Assembly: GCF_001693275.1 (NCBI RefSeq)
Contig: NZ_CP016477.1
Coordinates: forward strand, 1,984,001 to 2,048,000
Direction of reading: 5' to 3'
Length of the DNA: 64,000 bases
Source: Picosynechococcus sp. PCC 7117
GTDB lineage: Bacteria; Cyanobacteriota; Cyanobacteriia; Cyanobacteriales; MRBY01
Shown here: positions 18,660 to 27,897 of the stretch, one piece after another
Numbering within the stretch: position 1 is the stretch's first letter
Layout of the letters: every line of letters starts with the position of its first letter
Notes under the pieces: model-generated
What the model saw: the letters and a program-made list of their open reading frames with translations, nothing else
What the model was told of the DNA's origin: nothing
Database searches by the model: none
Program-made: the position numbers and the translations under genes

Positions 18660-19760
18660 ATGGTGTGGTATCGACGACGACTGTACCGTAATCCCCAAGC
18701 CTATGGGGTCGTGATGGAATGGTGGTTGGGTTGGGTCGATTTTGTGCAGTGGTTTATTCCTCGCCCGGTGACGGGGAAAAAGACGCGGCGTCTGTATCGG
18801 CAGCTTTTGATCGAGGCGAGCTGGCGGCTTAATTTTGTAATGTTGACCGTCAGCTCCTGTATTATTGCCACCTTCGGGCTCATTAGTAATAGTACGGCTG
18901 TGATTATCGGGGCGATGCTGGTGGCGCCGCTCATGTTGCCGTTGCGGGGATTAGCCTTTGCCGCCCTAGAAGGGGAATTGAAATTATTTTGGCGATCGCT
19001 GTATTCGATTACCGGCGCAACCGCCCTTTCCCTGGCTTTATCCTGGATGATCGGCGTCGTCATTGGTATCCCTGATTTTGGCTCGGAACTAACGGCCCGT
19101 ACCCAACCGAACCTGATTGATCTTGGTATTGCCGTGGCCGCTGGGGGGATTAGCGGTTTTGCGAAGGTGCGCCGAGGCATTAGTGATGCCCTCGCAGGGA
19201 CGGCGATCGCCGTTGCCCTGATGCCTCCCCTCTGTGTGGTGGGCCTATCCTTTTCCCAAGGTTATTTCAATTACTCCCGTGGTGCTTTTTTACTCTATCT
19301 AACCAACCTCCTCGGCATTACCCTTGCCTGCATGGTGGTCTACATCTTGGCCGGTTATGCCGAGATCAACCACGCCCTGGGTTGGACGATGGCCCTAACC
19401 CTGATTTTGTTAGTACCCCTGGGGGCAAGATTTGTTCAACTCGTGCAACAGCTCCGCCTACAACAAACCATCACCAGCCAGCTCACAACTAAAACCGTCA
19501 CTGTTGGTCAAGATGTTGAAAATGTTCGGGTACGGGTTGACTGGACTTCTTCCCCACCGATTATCTACGTTAATCTCCAGGCGAAAAAAGAAATTACCCC
19601 CAGACAAGCCCTGCTTGTTGAAGAATTCTTACGCAAGCGTAATCGGCAAATTTTTAAAATTGTGTTTCAGGTCAGTCCAATCCAAGAAGTCAAAGCCGAT
19701 GACATCGATCCCCATGATTTAGATTTACCCCAATTGGACATGGCTCCACCACGCCAATAA
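18660..19760 (+). CDS. DUF389 / TIGR00341 family membrane protein
   Basis: From ATG at 18660 the product has 366 residues. A short cytoplasmic N-terminus precedes several TM helices between about 60 and 265. The family blocks are SCIIATFGLISNSTAVIIGAMLVAPLMLPL, then GGISGFAKVRRGISDALAGTAIAVALMPPLCVVG. The C-terminal about 95 residues are soluble and mixed alpha/beta. The family has no established function. AGGAG lies 12 bases before the ATG. A GTG at 18630 is possible. It is divergent from rpmF and is followed by the 344-bp leader of pstB. Confidence 0.82.
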   Translation: MVWYRRRLYRNPQAYGVVMEWWLGWVDFVQWFIPRPVTGKKTRRLYRQLLIEASWRLNFVMLTVSSCIIATFGLISNSTAVIIGAMLVAPLMLPLRGLAFAALEGELKLFWRSLYSITGATALSLALSWMIGVVIGIPDFGSELTARTQPNLIDLGIAVAAGGISGFAKVRRGISDALAGTAIAVALMPPLCVVGLSFSQGYFNYSRGAFLLYLTNLLGITLACMVVYILAGYAEINHALGWTMALTLILLVPLGARFVQLVQQLRLQQTITSQLTTKTVTVGQDVENVRVRVDWTSSPPIIYVNLQAKKEITPRQALLVEEFLRKRNRQIFKIVFQVSPIQEVKADDIDPHDLDLPQLDMAPPRQ

Positions 19761-20104
19761 AAAATACTTCAATTGTCAACTAGAAATCCTTGAAATATCA
19801 AGCTTTCCGCTTTTGTTCAACCTAACAATAACCGACAAAGAACGACCTTATCTAGCGCCAGTCAAAAGGTTTACCTGTTCTTAAAGTCAAGATGTCGCAG
19901 GACTGATAATATACTGGAGCCGAAGGTTTTGTATTCTAATGGTCTAGGCAAAACTGATAAAGCTGGCAAACGCGGAAACCCTCTCCATCGTTAAGCTCTT
20001 CTCAGGTTTAAACAAGCCTCAACATTAGCTCCACCAAGTCATTCGGCAAGTGATTGACTATTTTCTTGACTCCCCGCATCCGGCCTAGATAAGCTGCTTT
20101 TCCA
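19761..20104 (+). promoter_or_regulatory. Leader of pstB with possible Pho-box-like repeat
   Basis: This 344-bp gene-free region precedes pstB. GTTTACCT at 19869-19876 and CTTAAAGT at 19880-19887 lie 11 bp apart. Each matches six of eight positions of the cyanobacterial Pho-box repeat CTTAACCT. A TATACT at 19910-19915 could be the -10 element. The repeats are imperfect, so this is a weak call. No RNA gene or small reading frame was recognised. Confidence 0.3.
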
Positions 20105-20908
20105 ATGATTGAACTCGACAATGCAAACGCCACAGACTACGTTCTGCAGACAGAAAATGTCAGTGTCTATTACGGTAACTTCCTGGCGATCAAAGGCGTT
20201 TACCTCAACATTCCCAAAAATCAAGTAACAGCATTTATTGGCCCCTCTGGTTGCGGTAAAAGCACTCTGCTGCGTTGCTATAACCGTCTCAATGATCTCA
20301 TTCCTTCTTTCCGCATAGATGGCGACATCGCTTACCACGGCAGTAGTCTCTACGGATCCGGTGTAGATCCAGTGGAAGTGCGCCGTCGCATTGGCATGGT
20401 GTTCCAGAAGCCAAACCCCTTCCCCAAATCGATCTATGACAATATCGCCTATGGGGCACGGATCAATGGTTACAAGGGCGACATGGACGAACTGGTAGAA
20501 CGCTCGCTGCGCCAAGCCGCTCTTTGGGATGAGGTTAAGGATAAATTGCGTCAAAGTGGCCTCGCCCTATCTGGGGGGCAACAGCAACGGCTTTGTATTG
20601 CCCGGACAATCGCCATTCAGCCAGAGGTGGTGTTGATGGACGAGCCCTGTTCTGCTTTAGACCCGATTTCGACCCTCAAAATTGAAGAGTTGATCCACCA
20701 GCTCAAAGAGCAATACACGATTGTTATCGTGACCCATAATATGCAACAGGCTTCGCGGGTCGCTGATATGACGGCATTTTTCAACGTGAAGACCAATGAT
20801 GATGGTACCCGCCAGGGCTATCTAGGGGAATGTGACCGCACGGAGGTTATTTTCCAAAATCCCCGGGAACAGGCCACCCAAGAATATGTCAGTGGCCGTT
20901 TCGGTTAA
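20105..20908 (+). CDS. pstB: Phosphate ABC transporter ATP-binding protein
   Basis: The 267-residue ATPase has Walker [10 protein letters not shown] at 46-54, the ABC signature LSGGQ at 155-159 and Walker B VVLMDEP at 175-181. The Q-loop context [20 protein letters not shown] is typical of PstB rather than other importers. PstB powers PstSCA phosphate uptake at the cytoplasmic membrane. No pstS, pstC, pstA or phoU lies nearby, so this is an orphan copy, and cyanobacteria often carry more than one. A hairpin terminator follows at 20974-21008, supporting a monocistronic transcript. Confidence 0.94.
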   Translation: MIELDNANATDYVLQTENVSVYYGNFLAIKGVYLNIPKNQVTAFIGPSGCGKSTLLRCYNRLNDLIPSFRIDGDIAYHGSSLYGSGVDPVEVRRRIGMVFQKPNPFPKSIYDNIAYGARINGYKGDMDELVERSLRQAALWDEVKDKLRQSGLALSGGQQQRLCIARTIAIQPEVVLMDEPCSALDPISTLKIEELIHQLKEQYTIVIVTHNMQQASRVADMTAFFNVKTNDDGTRQGYLGECDRTEVIFQNPREQATQEYVSGRFG

Positions 20909-20973
20909 TTTGGGGGAATGACTTTAGGGTCTGTTTTTCTCGCAACGCTACACTAAATTTTTGTCTCAGCCGT

Positions 20974-21008
20974 AACCCATGCCCGCTGTTGCCGGTAATG
21001 GGTTTTTT
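20974..21008 (+). terminator. Intrinsic terminator after pstB
   Basis: AACCCAT pairs with ATGGGTT around a 17-base loop that can fold further and is followed by TTTTTT. It lies about 65 bp after the pstB stop codon. Confidence 0.75.
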
Positions 21009-21201
21009 GTTTGTGATTGAATTTGTTACGGGTTGACCAAAAAAGACAGCACTTCGATAGGATAGGACAATCCTAGAGACTGAACATGAATTGGGCTTTG
21101 TGGGTTCATACCACGATTGAATGTTGAGCTGATATGTTTAAATGTGAGGACTTAGTATTGTCTTTGTTTAGCGACAATTTTTCTGCACTGATTTGGAATC
21201 C

Positions 21202-21678
21202 ATGGCTGTTGCTCCTACCGTCACAATGAATCAACCTCAACATGTTTTTGTTGTCCAAGATGACACTGGACAACGGGAATATATTTTGACGGATGCTCGC
21301 TATTCTATTGGGCGTCGTAGTAGTTGCGCGATTCACCTCCAGTCTCAGTTTGTGTCTCGTCTCCATGCCACCTTAGTCCGGCATCTCACGGATGATCATG
21401 TTTACTATCGCATTGTTGATGGGGACGGTTTGCAGGAGGCGAGTGCCAATGGCATTTTGGTCAATGGGAACAAAGTGAATGCGGTCACACTCCAAGATGG
21501 GGATGTCGTGACGTTTGGCCCCCAAATTTTGGGTCGTTATGAACGGCGATCGCCGCGTGCTTCAAAGCGCACTCAGCCAGGGGAAGAAGATCCCTTTGAC
21601 ATTACGCTCATTGATCCGGCGATGTTGGCCGAAGATCAAGAACTGATGGCTGATGAAGAGGCAACACGTTTGTTTTAG
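21202..21678 (+). CDS. Single-domain FHA protein
   Basis: From ATG at 21202 the product has 158 residues; the frame extends to a TTG at 21193. An FHA domain covers about residues 15-115, with SIGRRSSCAIHL, the SRLHATL block and NGILVNGNKV holding the conserved Gly-Arg, Ser-x-x-His and Asn-Gly. FHA domains bind phosphothreonine peptides. The tail of about 45 residues is acidic and ends EEATRLF, with a TLID segment that might itself be a phosphorylation target. It is the first of four collinear genes with spacers of 56, 33 and 55 bp. Confidence 0.88.
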   Translation: MAVAPTVTMNQPQHVFVVQDDTGQREYILTDARYSIGRRSSCAIHLQSQFVSRLHATLVRHLTDDHVYYRIVDGDGLQEASANGILVNGNKVNAVTLQDGDVVTFGPQILGRYERRSPRASKRTQPGEEDPFDITLIDPAMLAEDQELMADEEATRLF

Positions 21679-21734
21679 GGTGGCCTTAACGGAAACGGGT
21701 GATAGTTGTTTGAGGTATTTTTTCCAGGAACGCA

Positions 21735-22529
21735 ATGGTTAATTTTTCTGCTCCGAAAGCGGCTGGTTTGGCCCCTTGGTTTGATATTACGGCCCTGTTG
21801 TTGTGGGGAGCTTTGCTGCTCAAGTATGCGATTACGGGCCAGCTAGCTCTGTTGATCCACCCCAATTACTTCGGTTTATGTGTGGCGGCGGGGATTATTC
21901 TCCTCCTGCTGGGGTTGGGAAAATTACTACAACAGGTGCGTCCCCAAGTTAGTGGTGGGGAGTCGGTGCAGCATATTACGCTATTACCCCAGAATGTGGG
22001 GAGTGCCCTATTAATTGTGGTGGCGATCGCCGGATTTTTGATCCCGCCGACCATTTTGTCGAGCCAAACGGCGATTCAACGGGGTTTAACGGAAGAATTG
22101 CCTCTTACCCGGAGTCAACCGGAAAGTTTTCGGGTCGGCACCTCCCCAGAGGAGCGGACGTTATTGGATTGGATTCGGACGTTGAATGTTTACCCGGAAC
22201 CCGATGCCTATACGGGGGATCCGGTAAAGGTGAACGGCTTTGTGACTCACCTGCCCCAGTTGCCAGACAATTACATGATGGTGTCGCGGTTTGTGTTGAC
22301 CTGTTGTGCAGTGGATGCCTATCCGGTGGGATTGCCCGTGAAACTCGAAGGTGATCGCCAAGCCTTTGCGCCGGACTCTTGGGTAGAAGTCACGGGGGAA
22401 ATGATTACCGAGGATCTCCAACTCACCACAGAAGCTGAGGGTGATAATAATTTGCCCCAGCGTCAGTTGGTGATCCAAGCCAGTGCCGTCGAACCGATTC
22501 CCACCCCCAGAAATCCTTACGATTATTAG
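21735..22529 (+). CDS. TIGR03943/DUF1980-type membrane protein
   Basis: The 264-residue protein has two TM helices near the N-terminus (about 15-65), a third near 92-112 and a soluble C-terminal half. The block VNGFVTHLPQLPDNYMMVSRFVLTCCAVDAYPVGLPV, with a Cys pair, and the later WVEVTGEM segment resemble TIGR03943 proteins. These usually sit beside a YraQ-type permease, but no permease gene is present here. AGGAA precedes the ATG. It is the second gene of the 21.2-25.0 kb cluster. The soluble domain is OB-like, and its ligand is unknown. Confidence 0.75.
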   Translation: MVNFSAPKAAGLAPWFDITALLLWGALLLKYAITGQLALLIHPNYFGLCVAAGIILLLLGLGKLLQQVRPQVSGGESVQHITLLPQNVGSALLIVVAIAGFLIPPTILSSQTAIQRGLTEELPLTRSQPESFRVGTSPEERTLLDWIRTLNVYPEPDAYTGDPVKVNGFVTHLPQLPDNYMMVSRFVLTCCAVDAYPVGLPVKLEGDRQAFAPDSWVEVTGEMITEDLQLTTEAEGDNNLPQRQLVIQASAVEPIPTPRNPYDY

Positions 22530-22562
22530 GTATAAGGGTGGTGTCGCGCTCTTAAATCTTCG

Positions 22563-24125
22563 ATGGTTAATCCCGCCGCTCGCCGCCCATTTTTCGCTTT
22601 TTGGGGTCTGTTGGCCGTTGGTCTGCTGGGTTGCCAGGGGGGAAGGGGGCGATCGCCCCAGGATGAATCCATTCAGGTGTATTTCAATCAGCGTCAAGGC
22701 CGACGTATTAGTTACACCGAACCCTACCGCCAACTGAAACGCCCAGGGGATAACCTCGAAGCTATTCTAATCGAGGGCATTAACAGTGCCCAAAGCACCA
22801 TTGATATTGCGATTCAGGAGTTGAACTTGCCCCTGGTAGCTGAAGCTCTGGCCGACCAAGCCGCTGCGGGAATCACAATTCGCGTCATCGTCGAAAATAA
22901 TTACCGTCAACCCTGGGCCGAACCTGATTCGACAGAAATTTTAGAACTCGATGAACGGGATCAGGGAAAATACCAAGAATTTGTCGCCCTCGCCGACGAA
23001 AACCAAGATGGCTTTTTGGATGCGGCAGAGACGGCTAAATATGATGCGATCGCCATTTTAGAACGGGCAAAGATTCCGATTTTAGACGACACCGCCGACG
23101 GTTCCAAAGGGAGCGGCCTGATGCACCACAAATTTATGGTGGTCGATGGGGAAACGGTGATCACCGGCTCAGCAAACTGGACATTAAGCGGCATCCACGG
23201 AGATTTCGCCAACCTGGAAACTAGGGGCAATGCAAATCACCTAATGCGGATCCAAGATGCGGCGATCGCCCAGGTTTTTACAACAGAATTTGAGGAGATG
23301 TGGACAGGGCGTAAGTTTGGAGTCCAGAAACTTCAGGAACCGCCCCAAACCTTTAGCGTGGGCAACAGTCGCGTCACCGTTCAGTTTTCGCCTTTCTCTA
23401 GTTCCCAGCCCTGGGAAAATACGAGCAATGGTCTCATTGGCAGCACCCTCGCCCAAGCCCAAGAGTCGATTAGCCTGGCCCTATTTGTTTTTTCTGAGCA
23501 AAAAATCGCCAATATTTTAGAAAAAGAAGCCCAAGCGGGCACTGCAATCCGCGCCTTAATTGATCCGAGTTTTGCCTTTCGGGAATATAGCGATGGGCTG
23601 GATCTGTTGGGGGTGAATCTCAAGGAAAAATGTGACCCCTTTAATCGGCCTTGGGCTAACCCCATTCAAACCGTCGGCACGCCCAAATTACCCAAGGGGG
23701 ACAAATTTCACCACAAATTCGCTGTCATCGATGGCAAAACCGTGATTACCGGCTCCCACAATTGGTCAGCTGCTGCCAATAATCAAAACGACGAAACTCT
23801 CTTAATTATCCAGAACGAGGCGATCGCCCAACAATTTCAAGCTGAATTCGATCAGTTTTATACCACGGCCTACCTAGGAATTCCGCCCTTTATCGCCAGC
23901 AAACAAAAAACCATCCCTACTGACTGTACCGTAGCCGCCACCGATGGCCCTGTGAACCTTAATACCGCCAGTGCCATCGAACTTGAAACCCTACCTGGCA
24001 TTGGCCCCAGCCTCGCCCAAGGGATTATCGAAGGCCGTCCCTACTCTGGTTTGACGGATCTGCAACGGGTGTCGGGCATTGGGGAAAAGAAAGCCGCCGA
24101 TCTGGCCGGAAAAGTCACTTGGTAG
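22563..24125 (+). CDS. Lipoprotein with two PLD motifs, an EF-hand-like loop and a C-terminal helix-hairpin-helix domain
   Basis: The 520-residue protein starts with a lipoprotein signal peptide ending LLGC, with Cys24 as the lipidation site. Two phospholipase D superfamily modules follow, each with a full HxKx4D motif: HHKFMVVD with GSANW, and HHKFAVID with GSHNW. Inside the first module, residues 145-156 (DENQDGFLDAAE) match every key position of a calcium-binding EF-hand loop. Residues from about 455 to the end form a ComEA-like helix-hairpin-helix DNA-binding domain (VNLNTASAIELETLPGIGPSLAQGI). Together these suggest a membrane-anchored, possibly calcium-dependent nuclease outside the cytoplasm. 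A phosphatidyl-transferase role cannot be excluded. It is third in a four-gene cluster. Confidence 0.87.
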   Translation: MVNPAARRPFFAFWGLLAVGLLGCQGGRGRSPQDESIQVYFNQRQGRRISYTEPYRQLKRPGDNLEAILIEGINSAQSTIDIAIQELNLPLVAEALADQAAAGITIRVIVENNYRQPWAEPDSTEILELDERDQGKYQEFVALADENQDGFLDAAETAKYDAIAILERAKIPILDDTADGSKGSGLMHHKFMVVDGETVITGSANWTLSGIHGDFANLETRGNANHLMRIQDAAIAQVFTTEFEEMWTGRKFGVQKLQEPPQTFSVGNSRVTVQFSPFSSSQPWENTSNGLIGSTLAQAQESISLALFVFSEQKIANILEKEAQAGTAIRALIDPSFAFREYSDGLDLLGVNLKEKCDPFNRPWANPIQTVGTPKLPKGDKFHHKFAVIDGKTVITGSHNWSAAANNQNDETLLIIQNEAIAQQFQAEFDQFYTTAYLGIPPFIASKQKTIPTDCTVAATDGPVNLNTASAIELETLPGIGPSLAQGIIEGRPYSGLTDLQRVSGIGEKKAADLAGKVTW

Positions 24126-24180
24126 AGACGCGTTATAGTACCCTTAGCCCTTTCTCTGAACGCCGTTGAGCGATTTATCT

Positions 24181-24969
24181 ATGCGCCCAATTTTTAGTTT
24201 TCTGTGTAGTCTGCTGCTGTGGATTAGCCTTTGTTGGCCGAGCCTAGCCCTCACCAATGCTCAAATCTCTGAAGGAGACCGCCTCACCCAAACCGCGATC
24301 CAGGCGGCGAAAAAAGGCGATTTGTTTACCGCCGAAAAAATTTGGTCCGATTTAATTGAAGCATTTCCCCAAAATCCGGCCCTCTGGAGTAATCGGGGTA
24401 ATACGAGGGCGAGTTTAAATCAGTTTGATGCAGCCCTTGACGATCTCAATGAAGCGATTCGCCTGGCCCCAGACCAAGTCGAACCCTACTTTAACCGCGG
24501 TGCGATCCTCGAACAACAGCAACGGTTTAGCGAAGCGATCGCCGACTATGACAAAGCCATCGAACTCGATCCCCAAGAGGCGATCGCCTACCACAATCGC
24601 GGCAATGCCTATGGCAGTTTGGGCAATTGGGAACAGGCCCGCCAGGACTACCAGAAAGCAACGGAACTGGATCCCCGCTTTGCCTGGGCCGCCGAAAGTT
24701 ATGCCCTTTCCCTGTATCAAGTTGGCGAAAACAACCAAGCGATCCAGCGAATGAAAGGCCTGGTGCGCAAATACCCGATGTTTGCCGATGCGCGGGTGGC
24801 CCTGACAGCGATGCTCTGGGGGAACCATCAATTCGGCGAGGCTGAAAGTAACTGGGTGGCTGCAGCAGGTTTAGACGATCGTTACCGGGATTTAGAATGG
24901 TTAGAGGATATTCGTCGCTTTCCACCGAAAGTCCTTGAAGATTTAGATAATTTCCTCAATCTCCAGTAA
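24181..24969 (+). CDS. Exported TPR-repeat protein
   Basis: From ATG at 24181 the product has 262 residues. It begins with a signal peptide (hydrophobic stretch ending WPSLALT) and then carries at least four tetratricopeptide repeats between about 35 and 190, such as ALWSNRGNTRASLNQFDAAL and AYHNRGNAYGSLGNWEQA. TPR arrays mediate protein contacts, so this is probably a periplasmic or thylakoid-lumen scaffold. It starts 55 bp after the PLD lipoprotein gene and converges on recQ with only 11 bp between stops. A TTG start at 24166 is less likely because the signal peptide fits better from the ATG. Confidence 0.85.
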   Translation: MRPIFSFLCSLLLWISLCWPSLALTNAQISEGDRLTQTAIQAAKKGDLFTAEKIWSDLIEAFPQNPALWSNRGNTRASLNQFDAALDDLNEAIRLAPDQVEPYFNRGAILEQQQRFSEAIADYDKAIELDPQEAIAYHNRGNAYGSLGNWEQARQDYQKATELDPRFAWAAESYALSLYQVGENNQAIQRMKGLVRKYPMFADARVALTAMLWGNHQFGEAESNWVAAAGLDDRYRDLEWLEDIRRFPPKVLEDLDNFLNLQ

Positions 24970-24980
24970 ATTTTAAAAAT

Positions 24981-27119
24981 CTAGGCTGATTTTGCAGTTT
25001 GCAGCAGTTTAGCCCGCACCAGTTTAATCGCATCGTAGCTGTATTTTTCCTGGAGGTGTTCCCGCAACTGCGCTAAGGATTCTGCTCCCACGGTGGCGAT
25101 CGCCTTTTCAATTTCCACTTGGGCGGCTGGTTTGACGAGGCGGTCTAGGTCAGTAATCTCGCCATTCTGGAGTAATGTTGCCAGGTGCTCGTTGATCGTC
25201 CCCGCCGTCAGACTGCGCCGCTTGGCAATTTCTGTAACCGAGAGGCCCTGTTGATAAAGCTGGAGGGTGAGTAACTGGGTGCCATTGACCTGGGGTTTTG
25301 GTGGCTGCTGGCTGGCGCAAAATTCCTGAATCGCCGCGAGGAAAGGCTCCCCATAACCCTGGTATTTCGCACTCGTTACCCCAGAAATCAAACAAAAATC
25401 TGCTTGGGTGCGGGGTCGCCGAGTTGCCATTTGCCGGAGGGTCGCATCGGAAAAAATCATATAGGGAGCAACCCAATTTGCATCGGCCAATTGTTTCCGC
25501 AGTTGTCGCAGTTGCCCAAAGAGAATTTTCGCATCGAGGCGACTCTCAGAAATCCCTAGAATTTCCTGGGCCGTTTGCCGCCGTTCCACAGCAATTTTCA
25601 CTGTTTTCTGTTGTCGCAAAATCTCCCAACTGCGAGCGTTGAGCTTCAAGACCCGATAGCCGTCGCTTGTTTCTGCTACTAAGCCCTGATGTAAAAGCGA
25701 TCGCCCTAAATTTTTCCATGCTTCCTTAGGGTGGTCGAGGCCAATGCCATAGGTAGACAGTTGGTGGTGCCCGTTTTGAATAATTTTTTCTTTCTTGGAA
25801 CCCCGCAACACATCGATAATGTAAGTCATGCCATAGCGTTCTCGACAACGGGCAACACAGGATAAAAATTTCTGGGCCTCAATCGTCCAATCTTCGACAG
25901 GGCGAGGATTCTGGCAATTATCGCAACCGCCGCAGTCCCCCGGAAATTGTTCCCCAAAATAGCTCAGTTGGATCGTCCGCCGACAATCGATCCCCTCGGC
26001 ATAGTCGATCATCTTTTGCAGTTGCTGGTAGGCAATTCGTTTTTCCTGTTCGTCTTCCTTGAGTTCAATGAAATATTCGGCCCTTTTAATATCCCCTGCC
26101 CGATAGAACAGAGTACAGTGGGCAGGCTCCCCGTCCCGACCCGCACGACCCGACTCTTGGTAATAGCGTTCTAAATTGGTCGGTAAATCATAATGCACCA
26201 CAAAGCGCACGTCGGGTTTGTTGATGCCCATGCCAAAGGCAACGGTGGCGACCATCACAGGCACATCATCCCGGATAAACTGCTCTTGATAATCCGCCCG
26301 TAAACGATCCGCCAAGCCCGCATGGTAGGGCAAGGCTTTAACGCCATCTTGTTTGAGGCGATCGGCCAACTCGTCTACTTTTTTGCGGCTAGAGCAGTAG
26401 ATAATTCCCGGTTGCCCACGCCGTTGACGAACATAGCACAGCAGTTGCGTATAACTTTTCCGGTCTTTGGGAAGAACCTCGTAGTAAAGGTTGGGGCGAT
26501 TAAAGCTGGTGCAGTGAAAGCTGGGGTTCTGTAGGGCAAGTTGATCAATAATATCTTCTCGGACGCGCTGGGTGGCGGTGGCAGTAAAGGCCTGGCAAGG
26601 AGTCCGGGGGTAGCGTCTCCGGATGCGACTCAGTTGACGGTATTCGGGACGAAAATCATGGCCCCATTCTGAAACACAGTGGGCCTCATCCACCACAAAA
26701 CCAGTCAGGCCAATGGTCTGATCCACATCTGTGAGTAGTTGCTGAAAGCCCTCGTTAAACAGCCGTTCTGGGGCAACATAGAGCAGTTTAATATTGCCGT
26801 TAAAAATTGCCTGGATTCGCGATCGCGCTTGGTCAAGGTTGAGGGTACTGTTTAGGAAAGTTGCACCAATGCCATTGTCTGTCAGGGCATCGACTTGATC
26901 CTGCATTAGGGCAATCAAAGGAGAAATCACCACCGTCAACCCCGGTTTCAGCAGGGCGGGCAGTTGGAAACAAAGGGACTTGCCCGCTCCTGTTGGCATC
27001 AGGGCGAGGACGTCGCGGTTTTCCAGGGCAGCGGTAATGACCGCTTTTTGGCCATGGCGGAAATTGTCATATCCGAAGAAGTGTTTGAGGGCGGCTTCTA
27101 GGGATGGGAACTGGGACAT
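24981..27119 (-). CDS. recQ: ATP-dependent DNA helicase RecQ
   Basis: The 712-residue protein has Walker A in MPTGAGKSLCF near residue 45, the DEAH box in FVVDEAHCVSEWGHDFRPEY, and helicase motif VI in QESGRAGRDG. The RecQ zinc site follows in CRRTIQLSYFGEQFPGDCGGCDNC, then a winged helix and an HRDC-like segment. A further helix-turn-helix-like C-terminal region (about 610-700) resembles that of longer RecQ proteins. RecQ unwinds DNA 3' to 5' in recombination and fork repair. It lies 22 bp downstream of the ExoD-like gene and is probably cotranscribed with it. Confidence 0.94.
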   Translation of the reverse strand: MSQFPSLEAALKHFFGYDNFRHGQKAVITAALENRDVLALMPTGAGKSLCFQLPALLKPGLTVVISPLIALMQDQVDALTDNGIGATFLNSTLNLDQARSRIQAIFNGNIKLLYVAPERLFNEGFQQLLTDVDQTIGLTGFVVDEAHCVSEWGHDFRPEYRQLSRIRRRYPRTPCQAFTATATQRVREDIIDQLALQNPSFHCTSFNRPNLYYEVLPKDRKSYTQLLCYVRQRRGQPGIIYCSSRKKVDELADRLKQDGVKALPYHAGLADRLRADYQEQFIRDDVPVMVATVAFGMGINKPDVRFVVHYDLPTNLERYYQESGRAGRDGEPAHCTLFYRAGDIKRAEYFIELKEDEQEKRIAYQQLQKMIDYAEGIDCRRTIQLSYFGEQFPGDCGGCDNCQNPRPVEDWTIEAQKFLSCVARCRERYGMTYIIDVLRGSKKEKIIQNGHHQLSTYGIGLDHPKEAWKNLGRSLLHQGLVAETSDGYRVLKLNARSWEILRQQKTVKIAVERRQTAQEILGISESRLDAKILFGQLRQLRKQLADANWVAPYMIFSDATLRQMATRRPRTQADFCLISGVTSAKYQGYGEPFLAAIQEFCASQQPPKPQVNGTQLLTLQLYQQGLSVTEIAKRRSLTAGTINEHLATLLQNGEITDLDRLVKPAAQVEIEKAIATVGAESLAQLREHLQEKYSYDAIKLVRAKLLQTAKSA

Positions 27120-27141
27120 GGCGGCAACAAAACGAAAACAA

Positions 27142-27777
27142 CTAGCCCCCTAATCGTACCGTGACCCAGTCTTTGAGCAGATCCAATAGGCTGAGGCCAC
27201 CGTTGAAGAACACATAAATGACGGACACCATCAGCACGGCAATGACAACAGAGAAAACAACCCCAGCGCCACTGATCAAGCCATCGTCCTCTTGGAGGCC
27301 AAAGGCGGTGAGGAAAATCGCCATGGCCGGGAGGGTATTGGTGCCGGGAATGGGGATCATCATCGAGGTAGCCATCAGGGCAATGGTACAACCCATAACT
27401 GTGCGACCCAGGCGACTCTGGCAAACGATGGGAAACCGGGGGTGGGCGATCGCCTCAATTTTTTTGAGCCAAGGGAGACCTTTTTTCAGGATGCCCTGGG
27501 CCATGGTCGTTTTGATGGTTTTTCGTTGCCAAGCAACCGGAAGCCAGAGTTTTTTCCGCCCAAAAATCAACTGGAGGGCGATCGCAAAAATTAAAATCCC
27601 AAAGGGCGTTGAATAGCCTGGGGCCGGAATTGGCAGGGCCGACGGAAAGGCCAACAGCAGCAAAATGACCCCAAAGACTTTTTCCTCTGCGAGGGCGATC
27701 GCCTGGGCTAAACTAACGGTTTCACCACGGTCTTCTTCAAAAAAATAACGGTGCAATTCTTGGGAGAGGCGAGCCAT
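27142..27777 (-). CDS. ExoD-family exopolysaccharide synthesis membrane protein
   Basis: From ATG at 27777 the product has 211 residues. An N-terminal cytoplasmic helix precedes TM segments at about 35-80 and 125-205. The block ILLLLAFPSALPIPAPGYSTPFGILIFAIALQLIFGRKKLWLP is characteristic of ExoD family proteins, first described in Rhizobium exopolysaccharide production. The exact biochemical function is unknown. It precedes recQ by 22 bp on the same strand. A TTG at 27783 would add two residues. Confidence 0.82.
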   Translation of the reverse strand: MARLSQELHRYFFEEDRGETVSLAQAIALAEEKVFGVILLLLAFPSALPIPAPGYSTPFGILIFAIALQLIFGRKKLWLPVAWQRKTIKTTMAQGILKKGLPWLKKIEAIAHPRFPIVCQSRLGRTVMGCTIALMATSMMIPIPGTNTLPAMAIFLTAFGLQEDDGLISGAGVVFSVVIAVLMVSVIYVFFNGGLSLLDLLKDWVTVRLGG

Positions 27778-27843
27778 AGCCAAATGTTACGCAGAGGGAC
27801 AGCTACTGAGCATAGCGCAATGCCCGTCCGTTAATTGTGTTTA

Positions 27844-27875
27844 CAAAAAAAATCTCCCCACCGGGGGGGGAGATC
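27844..27875 (-). terminator. Intrinsic terminator of htpG
   Basis: On the minus strand ATCTCCCC pairs with GGGGAGAT across a loop of about seven bases and is followed by seven T. It lies about 25 bp after the htpG stop codon. Confidence 0.88.
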
Positions 27876-27897
27876 ATCGGGCGAGTTAAATGAAGGC

